Source: Cedecea neteri
GTDB lineage: Bacteria; Pseudomonadota; Gammaproteobacteria; Enterobacterales; Enterobacteriaceae
Direction of reading: 5' to 3'
DNA: 64,000 nucleotides
Assembly: GCF_000758325.1 (NCBI RefSeq)
Contig: NZ_CP009459.1
Span: forward strand, 2,418,001 to 2,482,000
A model generated the notes under the pieces. That model worked only from the letters and a program-made list of their open reading frames with translations, was not told where the DNA came from and ran no database searches. Below, in pieces: positions 16,834 to 25,595 of the stretch (within the stretch, counting starts at the first letter, position 1; each line of letters starts with the position of its first letter). The position numbers were made by a program, and so were the translations under genes.

Positions 16834-18936
16834 TTGAATCAGCACGTTCGTTTACTACGCTCAGCCATGTTCGCCCTGGCCGCAACCGCAGGCTGCTACA
16901 GCGCAGCCGTTAGCGCTCAAACGCCAGCCGACTGGCAAAATGGCGCCTATGCCTATTCTGCCCAGGGCACGCCGCTGCGCACCGTCTTGCAGGATTTCGC
17001 CAGCAGCCACGGCGTAAATCTGCGTTTAGGAGATGTGCCCGACAGCGTGGTGGACGGACGCCTGCGTTCCGACAGCGGCGTGGCCTTCCTCGACCGCCTG
17101 GCGCTGCAGTACCGCTTCCAGTGGTTTGTCTATAACGGCTCGCTGTTCGTCAGCCCGCAGTCGGCTGAAACCTCAAAGCGCATCAGCGTGTCGGCCGATG
17201 CCGCGCCGGATCTCAAGCAGGCGCTGCGTGATGTCGGGCTGCTGGAAGACAAATTCGGCTACGGCGAGCTGCCGGACGACGGCGTGGTGATTGTCACCGG
17301 CCCACCGGAGTACGTCGCACTGGTGGCGGATTTTAGCGCCAAAGACAAAGACAAAAAGCAGAACAAAGAGATGATGGCGTTCCCGCTGAAGTACGCCTCG
17401 GTGGCCGATCGCGAAATTAAATACCGCGAGAAAACGCTGCTGGTGCCCGGGGTGGCAACCATCCTCAACGAATTACTGGGCAAAAAGAGTAACCGCTCTT
17501 CGCAGGGCATTGTGCCCGGCGGAGAAGGCAGCTCCCGTGAAGCTCTCAACAAGTCATTCCAGGAGCAGTCGGACAACATTCTCTCCGGGCTGATTCAGGG
17601 GCAGGACAGCCGTATGCGTGGCGCAGGCGGCGATGACGAGGGGGAAATGAACCCACTGGTGTCCGCCGATGTGCGCAACAACGCCCTGTTGGTGCGGGAC
17701 GATCCTAAACGCCGCGAGCAGTATCAGGCGCTGATTTCCCAGATCGACGTGCCTCAAAAGTTGGTTGAAATCGACGCCATGATTATTGATGTCGATCGCC
17801 ACGCGTTCTCGAAGTTCTCCAGCAACCTCAGCGGTACTTTCGGCAATATTACCGCCGGTTCTTCCATGCTGCAGGGCGCAGGCACGTTATTCGTGACAGA
17901 CTACAGCCGCTTCTTTGCCCAGATCCAGGCGATGGAAGGCGAGGGCAACGCCTCTATCGTGGCTAACCCGTCGATTCTGACGCTGGAAAACCAGCCCGCA
18001 GTGATCGACATGAGTGATACCGCTTTTATTACCGCGACCGGCGAGCGCGTGGCGACCATTGAACCGGTGACCGCCGGAACCAGCCTGCAGGTAGTCCCGC
18101 GCGCCATCGGCAACGGGCCAACCAGCACGGTGCAGTTAGTCGTGGATGTGGAAGACGGCAAAGTCCAGGTCAACGATGACGGCGTGGCAACCGGGGCGAA
18201 GCGCGCCACGGTCAGCACTCAGGCGCTGGTGCAGCAGAACGGCTCGCTGGTGATGGGCGGCTTCCATTCCCGTGAAACCGGCGATACCGACCACCGCATT
18301 CCGCTGCTGGGCGACATTCCTTACCTGGGGAAATTCTTCTCTTATACCAGCCATGAAACCTCGCAGCGCGAGCGGCTGTTCATCATCACGCCGCATCTGG
18401 TGGGCGACCAGGTGGACCCGACGCGCTACATCGACGAGCAGGATCGCCAGCAGCTCTCTTCGGCGATGAATGAAGTGCAGCTCCGCCAGCGCTACAGCTC
18501 GATGAAAGGCGATATCGAAAACGCCATGCGGGATCTGGCGGAAGACAAAGTCCCGACCGGGTTCCAGGCAGGTGGCGAAGGCGTGGGCATTGGCCAGCTG
18601 TGCAACGTGGGACCGGGGCTGTCATCGGACAGCTCACACAGCCAGTGGTACAGCAATTCGTCGGTGCAAATCAGTGTCGGGCTGATCCGTAATATCAGCG
18701 GCAAGCCGCAGCGCTTTGATGAGTCCAATTGCCGCGATGATGACGTGCTGGCCGTGGCCGCCTGGCCGGGTGGAAACCTTGCCCCAGGCCAGTCGGCAGA
18801 AGTGTATATCGCCTACCGCACGCGAGGAGAAGGGCGCCGCAGCCGCCAGTCGCTGCTGACCTCTGCCTCGTCTTTGCCGGTGAATTCATCCAGATCGCGC
18901 AGCTATCTTTTGCCGCCGCGCCCTGTACTGCATTAA
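16834..18936 (+). CDS. hrcC: HrcC, outer-membrane secretin (SctC)
   Basis: This secretin of about 700 residues has a signal peptide (hydrophobic AMFALAATAGC..., ending near AVSA-QTPADW). Periplasmic N0/N1/N3 domains follow, then the C-terminal secretin core (GGFHSRETGDTDHRIPLLGD, then SQRERLFIITPHLV). It forms the outer-membrane pore. I chose TTG 16834 because AGGAG lies 9 nt upstream and the signal peptide then starts cleanly; ATG 16804 (710 aa) and ATG 16864 are alternatives. In Erwinia hrpG separates hrpF from hrcC; here only 97 nt lie between them. Confidence 0.93.
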   Translation: MNQHVRLLRSAMFALAATAGCYSAAVSAQTPADWQNGAYAYSAQGTPLRTVLQDFASSHGVNLRLGDVPDSVVDGRLRSDSGVAFLDRLALQYRFQWFVYNGSLFVSPQSAETSKRISVSADAAPDLKQALRDVGLLEDKFGYGELPDDGVVIVTGPPEYVALVADFSAKDKDKKQNKEMMAFPLKYASVADREIKYREKTLLVPGVATILNELLGKKSNRSSQGIVPGGEGSSREALNKSFQEQSDNILSGLIQGQDSRMRGAGGDDEGEMNPLVSADVRNNALLVRDDPKRREQYQALISQIDVPQKLVEIDAMIIDVDRHAFSKFSSNLSGTFGNITAGSSMLQGAGTLFVTDYSRFFAQIQAMEGEGNASIVANPSILTLENQPAVIDMSDTAFITATGERVATIEPVTAGTSLQVVPRAIGNGPTSTVQLVVDVEDGKVQVNDDGVATGAKRATVSTQALVQQNGSLVMGGFHSRETGDTDHRIPLLGDIPYLGKFFSYTSHETSQRERLFIITPHLVGDQVDPTRYIDEQDRQQLSSAMNEVQLRQRYSSMKGDIENAMRDLAEDKVPTGFQAGGEGVGIGQLCNVGPGLSSDSSHSQWYSNSSVQISVGLIRNISGKPQRFDESNCRDDDVLAVAAWPGGNLAPGQSAEVYIAYRTRGEGRRSRQSLLTSASSLPVNSSRSRSYLLPPRPVLH

Positions 18937-18945
18937 GGAGCCACG

Positions 18946-19131
18946 ATGAAACCTTCGATTTTGTTACTGATGGCGCTGACGTTTGTGCTTAGCGGCTGCG
19001 CCACCCGCAATGACAACGGCTGCGACAGCGTGGCCTGCAGGCCGCTGTCAGACAGCCACCACCTGACTATCTGGTGGCCGAACGATATGCGTAACGGCGT
19101 GCAGGATTACACGCAGATGCCGGTGCGCTGA
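18946..19131 (+). CDS. hrpT: HrpT, outer-membrane lipoprotein (secretin pilotin)
   Basis: This 61-residue lipoprotein has a short hydrophobic leader and the lipobox VLSGC (Cys at residue 18). The mature part is small and Cys/Trp-containing. It directly follows hrcC, the usual place of HrpT, which helps HrcC assemble in the outer membrane. AAGGAG precedes the ATG. The hrpV gene that normally follows is not present. Confidence 0.88.
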   Translation: MKPSILLLMALTFVLSGCATRNDNGCDSVACRPLSDSHHLTIWWPNDMRNGVQDYTQMPVR

Positions 19132-19141
19132 GTGCCAGAGC

Positions 19142-19170
19142 GGGCGTGGCCGTTTGCACGCCTGTTTTTT
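19142..19170 (+). terminator. Terminator after hrpT
   Basis: The stem GGCGTG / CACGCC with an 8-nt loop is followed by TGTTTTTT, 10 nt after the hrpT stop codon. Confidence 0.8.
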
Positions 19171-19207
19171 AAAAAATCTTTTTTTTCCTGATGTTATGCA
19201 GTTTTGT

Positions 19208-19235
19208 GGAACCGAAGCCGGTTTCTTTTCACTTA
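19208..19235 (+). promoter_or_regulatory. hrp box of hrpN
   Basis: GGAACC-N15-TCACTTA, one mismatch from the consensus (T for the first C of CCAC), lies 75 nt before hrpN. Confidence 0.85.
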
Positions 19236-19309
19236 ACAGGCGTCTTAATACTGCGAACCAGCAGGGCTGGTCGCCTGTATCAACCCCGTTGTCATGGTGA
19301 GGTAATCGA

Positions 19310-20260
19310 ATGAGTACGATTGGAAATATGCTGAATCTGGCCACTGCATTACCGCAGCTGGCGCTGAACGCAACCCCAGAAGGTATGGCCGCTAACCTGT
19401 TGAAAAACGTTGGCGATCAGATGGTGCATGACATTGCATCCAAGCTGACCAACCTGCTGTTCTCTGGCGGCATGAACGGTAACAACAATAACAACACCTT
19501 TATGTCCCCGCAGAGTCAGGGCGGCGCGAGCATGGGTAACACGCTGGCAATGAGCAACATGCAGCAGATGCTCCAGCAGGTGCTGCAGCAGATGGGCGTG
19601 AATTCCCAGAACTCTCCGTTCAACAGCCAGGCGGGTGCAGGCAACATGAATGCCTTCAACAGCGGCATGAGCAACGGCCTGCAGTCGCCGTCTACCGGCA
19701 TTGGCCTGGTCCAGCTGCCGCTGTCCACCACCAGCGCCAACAGCGCAAACAGCTTCAACCAGCTGGGTAACAGCATGGGCAGCCAGCTGGGCAGCAAAAT
19801 GGGCCTGCAGGCGCTGGATGACGTGAAGTCAGATACCAGCGGCCTGAGTGCAATGCTTGGCGGCGGCGGTAAAGTTGACGGCGGCTCAAAAGAGACTCGC
19901 GCGGAAATCGGTAAATTTATGGATCAGCACCCGGAGATCTACGGCAAGCCGCAGAGCGCGGGCGCCGGTATGCCGGGCCTGGTGCACATTGGTAAAGGTC
20001 CATCCAGCTGGGAAGATGCGCTGAAAAACAGCAAGCCGCTGAGCGGTGACTCGCTGAAAGCCTTCCAGTCCGCGAAAAACGATCTGAAAACCTCCATGGT
20101 CGGTGGCTCTATCCCGGGTTCCGCTACGGCACCGGGCAACGGCTCTTCCAGCCTGCTGATGAACGCCGACGCGCAGCTGTTTAACGGCAATATCATCAAA
20201 GATGCCATGAAGCATCACCACGGCGCGCTGATGAACCTGGCCAGCGCCGTGCTGGCCTAA
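19310..20260 (+). CDS. hrpN: HrpN harpin
   Basis: This 316-residue protein is rich in Gly, Asn, Ser and Met, with no Cys. It has an amphipathic segment (NMQQMLQQVLQQMG) and the conserved C-terminal HrpN block (EIGKFMDQHPEIYGKPQSAG, then SWEDALKNSKPLSGDSLKAF) that also appears in E. amylovora HrpN. Harpins are heat-stable extracellular type III substrates that assist effector translocation and elicit the hypersensitive response. It is shorter than Erwinia HrpN (about 400 aa), mainly by a reduced Gly-rich middle. GAGGTAATCG precedes the ATG. Confidence 0.93.
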   Translation: MSTIGNMLNLATALPQLALNATPEGMAANLLKNVGDQMVHDIASKLTNLLFSGGMNGNNNNNTFMSPQSQGGASMGNTLAMSNMQQMLQQVLQQMGVNSQNSPFNSQAGAGNMNAFNSGMSNGLQSPSTGIGLVQLPLSTTSANSANSFNQLGNSMGSQLGSKMGLQALDDVKSDTSGLSAMLGGGGKVDGGSKETRAEIGKFMDQHPEIYGKPQSAGAGMPGLVHIGKGPSSWEDALKNSKPLSGDSLKAFQSAKNDLKTSMVGGSIPGSATAPGNGSSSLLMNADAQLFNGNIIKDAMKHHHGALMNLASAVLA

Positions 20261-20294
20261 GAGATTGGGTTGTAATCCACAGATGTTCTTTTTG

Positions 20295-20325
20295 ACGCGT
20301 GGTGCAGGGTAACTTCGCCACGCGT
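20295..20325 (+). terminator. Stem-loop after hrpN
   Basis: ACGCGTGG / CCACGCGT forms an 8-bp stem with a 15-nt loop, followed by the small palindrome GTTTCGCGAAAC. A stronger terminator follows at 20357. Confidence 0.6.
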
Positions 20326-20356
20326 GTTTCGCGAAACTCTTCTTCGCCCTCTATTT

Positions 20357-20401
20357 GACCGGTTTTTCTGCGCTAATCGCGTGGGATACCGGTCTTTTTT
20401 T
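20357..20401 (+). terminator. Rho-independent terminator downstream of hrpN
   Basis: GACCGG / CCGGTC closes a structured 26-nt loop and is followed by seven Ts. Confidence 0.75.
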
Positions 20402-20565
20402 ATCTCTCGATCGCGCCCGTGTATTGCCAGTGCAGAATAATTATTCGACTCTCTCCCTAAGAGCTGTCTCGTAGTCAAAAATCCCTGCGATTATGTAAGA
20501 GCGGCGAATATTCCGTTCACTTCCAGTTCTGTTTTATCTGTTACCACCGAACTCGTGAACGGCTT

Positions 20566-20719
20566 GGGGGAGTCACCGTCACTCCCCCGAGACCCCGGAC
20601 TCCCGGCCAAATAAATCGACCGCTGAAGCGGCAGACCTCCGTTTTATCTCCCAGTCCTGGGTCGGCTGAGATGCGTTTCCGACGGCCGGACCCTGGCCAG
20701 TAGGAGATAAAACGGAGGT
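20566..20719. repeat. Nested inverted-repeat element of unknown family
   Basis: Three hairpins follow one another. The first is GGGGGAGT / ACTCCCCC (20566-20588). The second is a small CCGCT-GAAGCGG stem near 20620. The third is a large stem with perfect 17-nt arms, ACCTCCGTTTTATCTCC (20635-20651) and its complement (20703-20719), enclosing a 51-nt loop that itself contains GTCGG / CCGAC. No ORF crosses it. It could be a small non-autonomous element or a structured RNA. Confidence 0.7.
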
Positions 20720-20748
20720 GATTTAAGCCGGAACCATGCCTCGCTTTA
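20720..20748 (-). repeat. 29-nt repeat, inverted partner of 2622-2650
   Basis: GATTTAAGCCGGAACCATGC and the next nine bases are the reverse complement of 2622-2650 with two mismatches. It abuts the large inverted repeat ending at 20719. Confidence 0.75.
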
Positions 20749-20785
20749 TGTTTAGCACTGACTTAAAACTCAGCGTCGCTTCTCA

Positions 20786-20888
20786 CCCTCACCCTAACCC
20801 TCTCCCTGGAAGGGAGAGGGAATAAACAATGTCTCCCGTGGCTTTTGTGTCCTCCCTCGCCCCTTTGGGGAGAGGGCCGGGGTGAGGG
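20786..20888. repeat. Bipartite palindromic repeat, copy B
   Basis: CCCTCACCCTAACCCTCTCC at the left pairs with the right end GGGAGAGGG-CCGGGGTGAGGGG-type sequence (20868-20888). Each end also forms its own hairpin (TCTCCCT-GGA-AGGGAGA and CCCCTTTGGGG). The 40-nt interior differs from the other two copies. Confidence 0.8.
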
Positions 20889-21070
20889 GCTGAATTGTTC
20901 ACGAATATTTAGGTGATAGCCGGTGGGTTTGCTGCTTAGCGTTTCTGAACATGCGGGGAAAAAAGATCTATAGGTGAACGGAATAACTGCAGAGTGAAAG
21001 ATATCCCCTGGAGGATTCACAAGTAAAATGTGACTAAGAAAGAACTCAGAGGAAGGGAAAATCGCCCGCG

Positions 21071-22153
21071 CTACTCCTCAAACTCAATCGTCTCGCCCTT
21101 CAGGCGGCCCTCAAGTTTGCGCAGCAGGCGGTAAATAGCGGCCACCGCTTTTAGCGTATCGCGTGGGATATAGGCGCCTTCTTCGGTGGTGCGGTAAAGA
21201 TTGCGGGTCAGCCAGACGTAGCGCACCACCGGGATATTGGCGGCGTGAGCCAGTTTAATCAGCGCTTTGGCGTCGTCATCCTGCGCTTTAAACAGCAGAA
21301 CCGGCAGCGGCGTTTCGTCCGGCAGATAGCGCAGCCCCACGGCGTAGTGCGTCGGGTTCACCAGCAGCACGTCGGCTTTTTCCATCTCCTGTGGGGTGAC
21401 TTTTTTTGCCGGTGCGTTGAGGATTTCGTGGGCGACGTGCTTACGGTGGCCTTTGGTATGCGGGTCACCTTCCATCTGCTTGTATTCGTTTTTCACATCC
21501 TCGTGGCTCATGCGGTTTTGCTTGAGGAAGAAATATTTCTGCAGCGCAAAGTCGGCCACCGAAAACACCAGCATCACGCCAACGATGGTGTGGGCGAGAG
21601 TTTCCAGAATCGCCACACCCGCATGCCAGAAACCGTCCAGCGTGCCGCCTGAAAGATTGGCCATTTGCGACAGGCGGGGTTTGATCAGCAGCCAGAACAC
21701 CACCGAAAGGGTGATGGCCTTCAGCAGGCTGTTTAGGATCTGAATAAATTGCTTCACCGAAAACATCTCTTTGAATTTATTCAGCGGGTTCAGCGCCTCA
21801 AGCTTCGGGGCCAGCGCGGCGATGGCAAACAGCGGGCCAAACTGGATCCAGCCTGCGGCGATGCGCAGCAGGATCACGGTGCCCACCGTCATCATAAAAA
21901 ACACCCCGACGGTCAGCAGCGCGGCGCCGCCAACTTCCCCTAACGCCTGGTTGAAAGGGCTGCTGAGGCGCATCAGCGGCAGGAGCATCAGCGCCTGCAG
22001 CTTCGCCATGCTGGCTTCCATCATGGAAAAAATTAGCTGCAGGACGCCGAACATAATCAGCAGTTTGGGGATGTCCTGGCTCTGGCTGACCTGGCCTTTT
22101 TTGCGGGCCTCCTGAAGTTTATGGGGGCTGGCCTTCTCTGTTTTTTCACTCAC
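21071..22153 (-). CDS. hrcU: HrcU, export-gate switch protein (SctU)
   Basis: This 360-residue FlhB/YscU-family protein has four membrane helices in the first 205 residues. A cytoplasmic domain follows with the self-cleavage motif NPTH (266-269), which switches substrate class during assembly. The start is GTG 22153 with GGAGGG upstream. It is the last gene of the eleven-gene minus-strand export operon that begins with hrpJ. Confidence 0.96.
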   Translation of the reverse strand: MSEKTEKASPHKLQEARKKGQVSQSQDIPKLLIMFGVLQLIFSMMEASMAKLQALMLLPLMRLSSPFNQALGEVGGAALLTVGVFFMMTVGTVILLRIAAGWIQFGPLFAIAALAPKLEALNPLNKFKEMFSVKQFIQILNSLLKAITLSVVFWLLIKPRLSQMANLSGGTLDGFWHAGVAILETLAHTIVGVMLVFSVADFALQKYFFLKQNRMSHEDVKNEYKQMEGDPHTKGHRKHVAHEILNAPAKKVTPQEMEKADVLLVNPTHYAVGLRYLPDETPLPVLLFKAQDDDAKALIKLAHAANIPVVRYVWLTRNLYRTTEEGAYIPRDTLKAVAAIYRLLRKLEGRLKGETIEFEE

Positions 22154-22177
22154 GGCTTGGCACCCTCCGAAGCGGCG

Positions 22178-22987
22178 TTACCAGGTGGTTTGACGGGCGG
22201 GCAGAATATCCGCCAGGTGCGGGATCATATCGCGCAGGCTGCTGAACTGGTGGCCGGCGAAATACTCCAGCGTGGGCAGGTAAAAGATAAAGAACAGCAG
22301 CCCGGCGATGCATTTCAGCGGCACGGTCAGCACCGTGGCCTGCAGCTGCGGGCTGTAGATGCTGAGCACGCCGACGGCAAAATCGAGGAACAGCAAGAGC
22401 AGTACCAGCGGGCCGGCATACAGAATAGTGTCGATAAACATCTGCTTCACCTGGCCGAGGAACACCAGGAAGCCCTGCTCGCGGAAGTCGGGCAGCCAGC
22501 TGTCCACCGGCCACAGCCGGTAGCTGTCCCAGATAACCTGGGTGGCGAGGGACAGGCCAAAATTGACGATCAGCACCATCATCGACCACTGCAAAAGCAT
22601 GTAGCCGAGCGGCGTTTCGTCTGCGCCCAGCGCCGGGTTAAGCTGGCCGCCGCTCAGCGCCCCACGCTGGTTATCAAACAGCACGCCAACGGACTCAAAC
22701 AGCCAGAAGGGAAGCGCCAGCAGGTAACCAAGAAAAATCCCCAGAACCACTTCTTTTAGCATCATGGCGACAATGCCCCACGGCGTGTGCGGAGCATGAA
22801 TCAACATTGGGACAATGGTCGGTGTGACAAAAAGCGCCAGCGGCACGACAACCGCCGTGCGGATCATGCCTTTCAGGGCCGAGAACGCAAACAGCGGCGT
22901 CAGTAACACGCAGGGGTAAATACGGGCGATTGCCAGCCCAAGCCCCAGCATGCCGTTGAAAATCGGCGTCAGCTCGGCGGCAATCAT
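22178..22987 (-). CDS. hrcT: HrcT, export-gate membrane protein (SctT)
   Basis: This 269-residue FliR/YscT-family protein has at least six hydrophobic segments. It forms part of the export gate with HrcR and HrcS. Its ATG overlaps the hrcS stop (ATGA), showing translational coupling. Confidence 0.94.
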   Translation of the reverse strand: MIAAELTPIFNGMLGLGLAIARIYPCVLLTPLFAFSALKGMIRTAVVVPLALFVTPTIVPMLIHAPHTPWGIVAMMLKEVVLGIFLGYLLALPFWLFESVGVLFDNQRGALSGGQLNPALGADETPLGYMLLQWSMMVLIVNFGLSLATQVIWDSYRLWPVDSWLPDFREQGFLVFLGQVKQMFIDTILYAGPLVLLLLFLDFAVGVLSIYSPQLQATVLTVPLKCIAGLLFFIFYLPTLEYFAGHQFSSLRDMIPHLADILPARQTTW

Positions 22988-23250
22988 CGCAGGGTTCCGG
23001 ACGCGGCCATCATGTTGAAGGCGGACTGCGCCAGTTCCACCATTTGCAGGCCTATCCAGCGGCCGCTCAGCGCCAGCGTGGTGCCTACGGCCACCAACTT
23101 GATGGCGAAGGGCAGGGTCTGATCCTGGAGCTGAAACACCGCCTGCAGGAGGGACACCACAATGCCCACCAGCACGGCGACCACCAGCGGCGGCGCGGAG
23201 AGCACAACCACCATCAGCACCGCCTGCTTAAACATGTAGATCATGTCCAT
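22984..23250 (-). CDS. hrcS: HrcS, export-gate membrane protein (SctS)
   Basis: This 88-residue FliQ/YscS-family protein has two hydrophobic hairpin helices (VLMVVVLSAPPLVVAVLVGI and AIKLVAVGTTLALSG). The ATG at 23250 follows GAGGACGTT. A longer in-frame ORF would extend into hrcR and has no ribosome-binding site. Confidence 0.94.
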   Translation of the reverse strand: MDMIYMFKQAVLMVVVLSAPPLVVAVLVGIVVSLLQAVFQLQDQTLPFAIKLVAVGTTLALSGRWIGLQMVELAQSAFNMMAASGTLR

Positions 23251-23257
23251 AACGTCC

Positions 23258-23923
23258 TCACATATAGCTGTAGAACAGGCCGTCCAGCAGGCGCGTCCAG
23301 CCGCTGACCATGACAAAAAGCAGAATTTTGAGCGGCAGAGAGATGGTCATCGGCGACACCATTTGCATCCCCAGCGCCAGCAGCACGTTAGAGACAATCA
23401 GGTCCACCACCAGGAAAGGGATAAAAATTAAAAAGGCGATCTTGAAGCCGTTTTGCAGCTCGGACAGCACGAAAGCCGGGATCAGGATCAGCAGGTTGTC
23501 GCGCTGGTGGACGACCTTCTCCGACAGATCTTTCGGCCACATGCGCTGGCTGTTTTCCATCAGGTGCGTTTCCAGATCCGGGTCGCTGTTGCGCAGCATA
23601 AAGTCGGTCAGCGGCTTTATGCCGTACTGCAAGCTGTTCTCTAAGCGCTCGGCGCTGGTGGTATCGAGAGGCTTCTCTTTGAAGCGGGTTTGCATCCCGT
23701 CGAATACCGGCGCCATCACGAACAGTGTGGCGGCCAGGGCGATGCCGTAAAGCGCCATGTTGGGCGGCGTTTGCTGCACCCCGATGGCGTTTCGTGTCAG
23801 CATCAGCACCATCGAAATCTTGAGAAAGCTGGTGGTGATCATCAGCAGCAGGGGCAGCAGCGAAATGGCCCCCAGCAGGATGGCCAGCGCCAGCGGATTG
23901 AATGAGCTGATATTCTCGGCCAT
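23258..23923 (-). CDS. hrcR: HrcR, export-gate membrane protein (SctR)
   Basis: This 221-residue FliP/YscR-family protein has a central soluble domain between hydrophobic helices and the conserved end of the core ([20 protein letters not shown]). The ATG at 23923 overlaps the hrcQ stop (TGATG); the frame is also open one codon earlier with GTG. Confidence 0.95.
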   Translation of the reverse strand: MAENISSFNPLALAILLGAISLLPLLLMITTSFLKISMVLMLTRNAIGVQQTPPNMALYGIALAATLFVMAPVFDGMQTRFKEKPLDTTSAERLENSLQYGIKPLTDFMLRNSDPDLETHLMENSQRMWPKDLSEKVVHQRDNLLILIPAFVLSELQNGFKIAFLIFIPFLVVDLIVSNVLLALGMQMVSPMTISLPLKILLFVMVSGWTRLLDGLFYSYM

Positions 23924-24258
23924 CACACGGGTTCCATAGCCGTACCCGTCTGGCGCAGCATGCGGGTGACCTGGAAGCCGAGCGTGCCGTTAACGTCCAC
24001 CAGTTCACCTTTCGCCAGCAGGCTGTTGCCGTGGCACAGCAGCGCCTCGCCCGGCGTGACGTGCTGAACCAATACCGTTGACCCCGCATCCAATTGCTGG
24101 AGTTCGCCGAGCGTCAGCTGTAAGTTGCCGCAGCGGATGGTTAAATCCAGCGACAAGTCGTCGAAACTCCCCCGTGTTGTTTGCCATTCCCCGGCGGGTA
24201 CCACTTCTTCGCCGTCCTGCTGATCGTCGTACTCCAGGGGGGCGTTCGGGTAAGTCAT
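23923..24258 (-). CDS. Probable internal-start product of hrcQ (HrcQB-like, SctQ-C)
   Basis: Inside hrcQ, in the same frame, the sequence GAGGAG lies 6 nt before an ATG. A 111-residue protein would begin [12 protein letters not shown] and cover the whole SpoA domain. YscQ-C and HrcQB are real separate products of about this size in other systems, so an internal start here is likely but unproven. Confidence 0.55.
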   Translation of the reverse strand: MTYPNAPLEYDDQQDGEEVVPAGEWQTTRGSFDDLSLDLTIRCGNLQLTLGELQQLDAGSTVLVQHVTPGEALLCHGNSLLAKGELVDVNGTLGFQVTRMLRQTGTAMEPV

Positions 24259-24975
24259 GGTTAGCTCCTCGCTAAACGTAATGTGTAGTAAGTCTCTGTG
24301 AGTGGTTTCGCTCGCCAGTTCCAGGTGAACCTGAAATTGTCGCCGTGCCAGCGGCATAACGCCGTGTCCTTCCGGTGAAAAGAACGTCTCGGCAGGCAGA
24401 AGCAAATCTCCGCTAGCCAGGCGGCGGGCGGCACCTGAGGAAAGCTGGAGCTTGCCAACGGTCAACGGTAACTGGAGCGGGAATTCAGGGTTAAGCGGGG
24501 CCATCAGCCGCTGCCAGGCGGGATGTTGGGCAAGCTGATGCAGCGTGCCCCAGGAGAGCGACAGCAGCGTGCTGGCCTGAGCTTCGCCGAGAAAAACCTC
24601 AAGGCGCAGCGTGATGTCAGGTTGTTGCCGTTCTTCGGCAGGCCGCAGAAACTCAAAGAGTTCAGCCAGTTGGGGGCTGAGCTGTTGGCTGAAATAGCGC
24701 CAGTACCAGGCATTGTCCTCGGTGGAAACGCCGGGCAGCGCAGGGCAATCGGCCATTAGCCTCAACACCGGCAGCGGGTCGCTAAAAAGCAGCGTACCTG
24801 CCGCGCAGTGAAAAGCTTCACCCGGCATGTCTGACCGGGGCTGCGTTCGGGAAGGTAAGAGGCGAAGTTCACCGGCCAGTTCTTCCCGGAAGAAAGGGAG
24901 CCGCCAGCCGCTGCCGATCCAGCGCCGCAGCCGGGCTTCGTCCGGTGACTGAGCGGCAAGTACCAGGCGTTTCAT
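23923..24975 (-). CDS. hrcQ: HrcQ, cytoplasmic C-ring protein (SctQ), unsplit
   Basis: This 350-residue YscQ/FliN-family protein has a variable N-terminus and a SpoA-type C-terminal domain ([20 protein letters not shown], then [11 protein letters not shown]). In P. syringae the same protein is split into HrcQA and HrcQB; here one frame encodes both. A strong internal ribosome-binding site (24265-24270) and ATG (24258) inside the gene suggest a second, short product. Confidence 0.93.
   Translation of the reverse strand: MKRLVLAAQSPDEARLRRWIGSGWRLPFFREELAGELRLLPSRTQPRSDMPGEAFHCAAGTLLFSDPLPVLRLMADCPALPGVSTEDNAWYWRYFSQQLSPQLAELFEFLRPAEERQQPDITLRLEVFLGEAQASTLLSLSWGTLHQLAQHPAWQRLMAPLNPEFPLQLPLTVGKLQLSSGAARRLASGDLLLPAETFFSPEGHGVMPLARRQFQVHLELASETTHRDLLHITFSEELTMTYPNAPLEYDDQQDGEEVVPAGEWQTTRGSFDDLSLDLTIRCGNLQLTLGELQQLDAGSTVLVQHVTPGEALLCHGNSLLAKGELVDVNGTLGFQVTRMLRQTGTAMEPV
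24265..24270 (-). promoter_or_regulatory. Internal ribosome-binding site in hrcQ
   Basis: GAGGAG on the minus strand is followed after 6 nt by an in-frame ATG. This is stronger than the site used for the full-length hrcQ start. Confidence 0.6.
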
Positions 24976-25595
24976 ACCGCCTCCCGCCGCTTAAAGCGCA
25001 GGCGAACTTTTTTCCCCAGACGGCCGCTGAGCGAGCCTTGCCCGTCCTGTTCAAAGCCGCGTACTTTGTCCCAGGCGTTGGCGGAAAAGCCGAGTGCAAT
25101 ATCCAGCCCATCGCCATTGGCCGGGGTGACTTGTGCTACCACTTCGCCTAAATCCGGCAGCAGCAGGCTAAAGCGGGCGGGCAGGCTTTCCTGCTGTTCA
25201 ATGCCTTGCACCAGGTGCGATTCCAGCATCGCCTGCAGGGCGGAAGCCTGGGATTCACTGGTCTGCTGCGGCTGCTCAGCGCCGCCGAGCGAGCCGTCAA
25301 ACAGATTGAGCGCCAGGATGGGCATCACCGGGGCGGGCTCATCGTCAGACAGGAGATCGCTGAACTCTTTTTCATCCCGCGACAGCTTCTGGCGATCGCT
25401 GGCCCGGCCGGACGAGGACGCGCTGCGAGCGGGCATCTGCGGCATAAAGGGCGTGCTATTCCCTGGCGTGCGCGGCGCGCGAGGCGTTGGCGTTTGCGGG
25501 CTGTTTTCCGGCTGGTGGTGTGGCTGCGGGGCCGGATGAGCCTGCTGCCAAAGTTTCGGCTGCGGGTGAGCGTTTTTTAGCGCGTGGTGAATCAT
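24972..25595 (-). CDS. hrpP: HrpP, needle/pilus-length and substrate-switch protein (SctP)
   Basis: This 207-residue protein has a Pro/His/Gln-rich disordered N-terminal half (HPAPQPHHQPENSPQTPTPR). A folded T3S4-like C-terminus follows (ARFSLLLPDLGEVVAQV ... GRLGKKVRLRFKRR). HrpP/YscP/FliK proteins set secretion specificity through HrcU. Its start overlaps the hrpO stop and its stop overlaps hrcQ. Confidence 0.87.
   Translation of the reverse strand: MIHHALKNAHPQPKLWQQAHPAPQPHHQPENSPQTPTPRAPRTPGNSTPFMPQMPARSASSSGRASDRQKLSRDEKEFSDLLSDDEPAPVMPILALNLFDGSLGGAEQPQQTSESQASALQAMLESHLVQGIEQQESLPARFSLLLPDLGEVVAQVTPANGDGLDIALGFSANAWDKVRGFEQDGQGSLSGRLGKKVRLRFKRREAV

Larger units (their letters stand above)
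20402..21070. other. Gene-free structured region between hrpN and hrcU
   Basis: About 670 bases with no credible coding sequence. It contains nested inverted repeats (20566-20719), the inverted partner of the 2622-2650 repeat (20720-20748) and a bipartite palindromic repeat (20786-20888). The last 180 bases before hrcU hold nothing I can identify. Confidence 0.75.
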
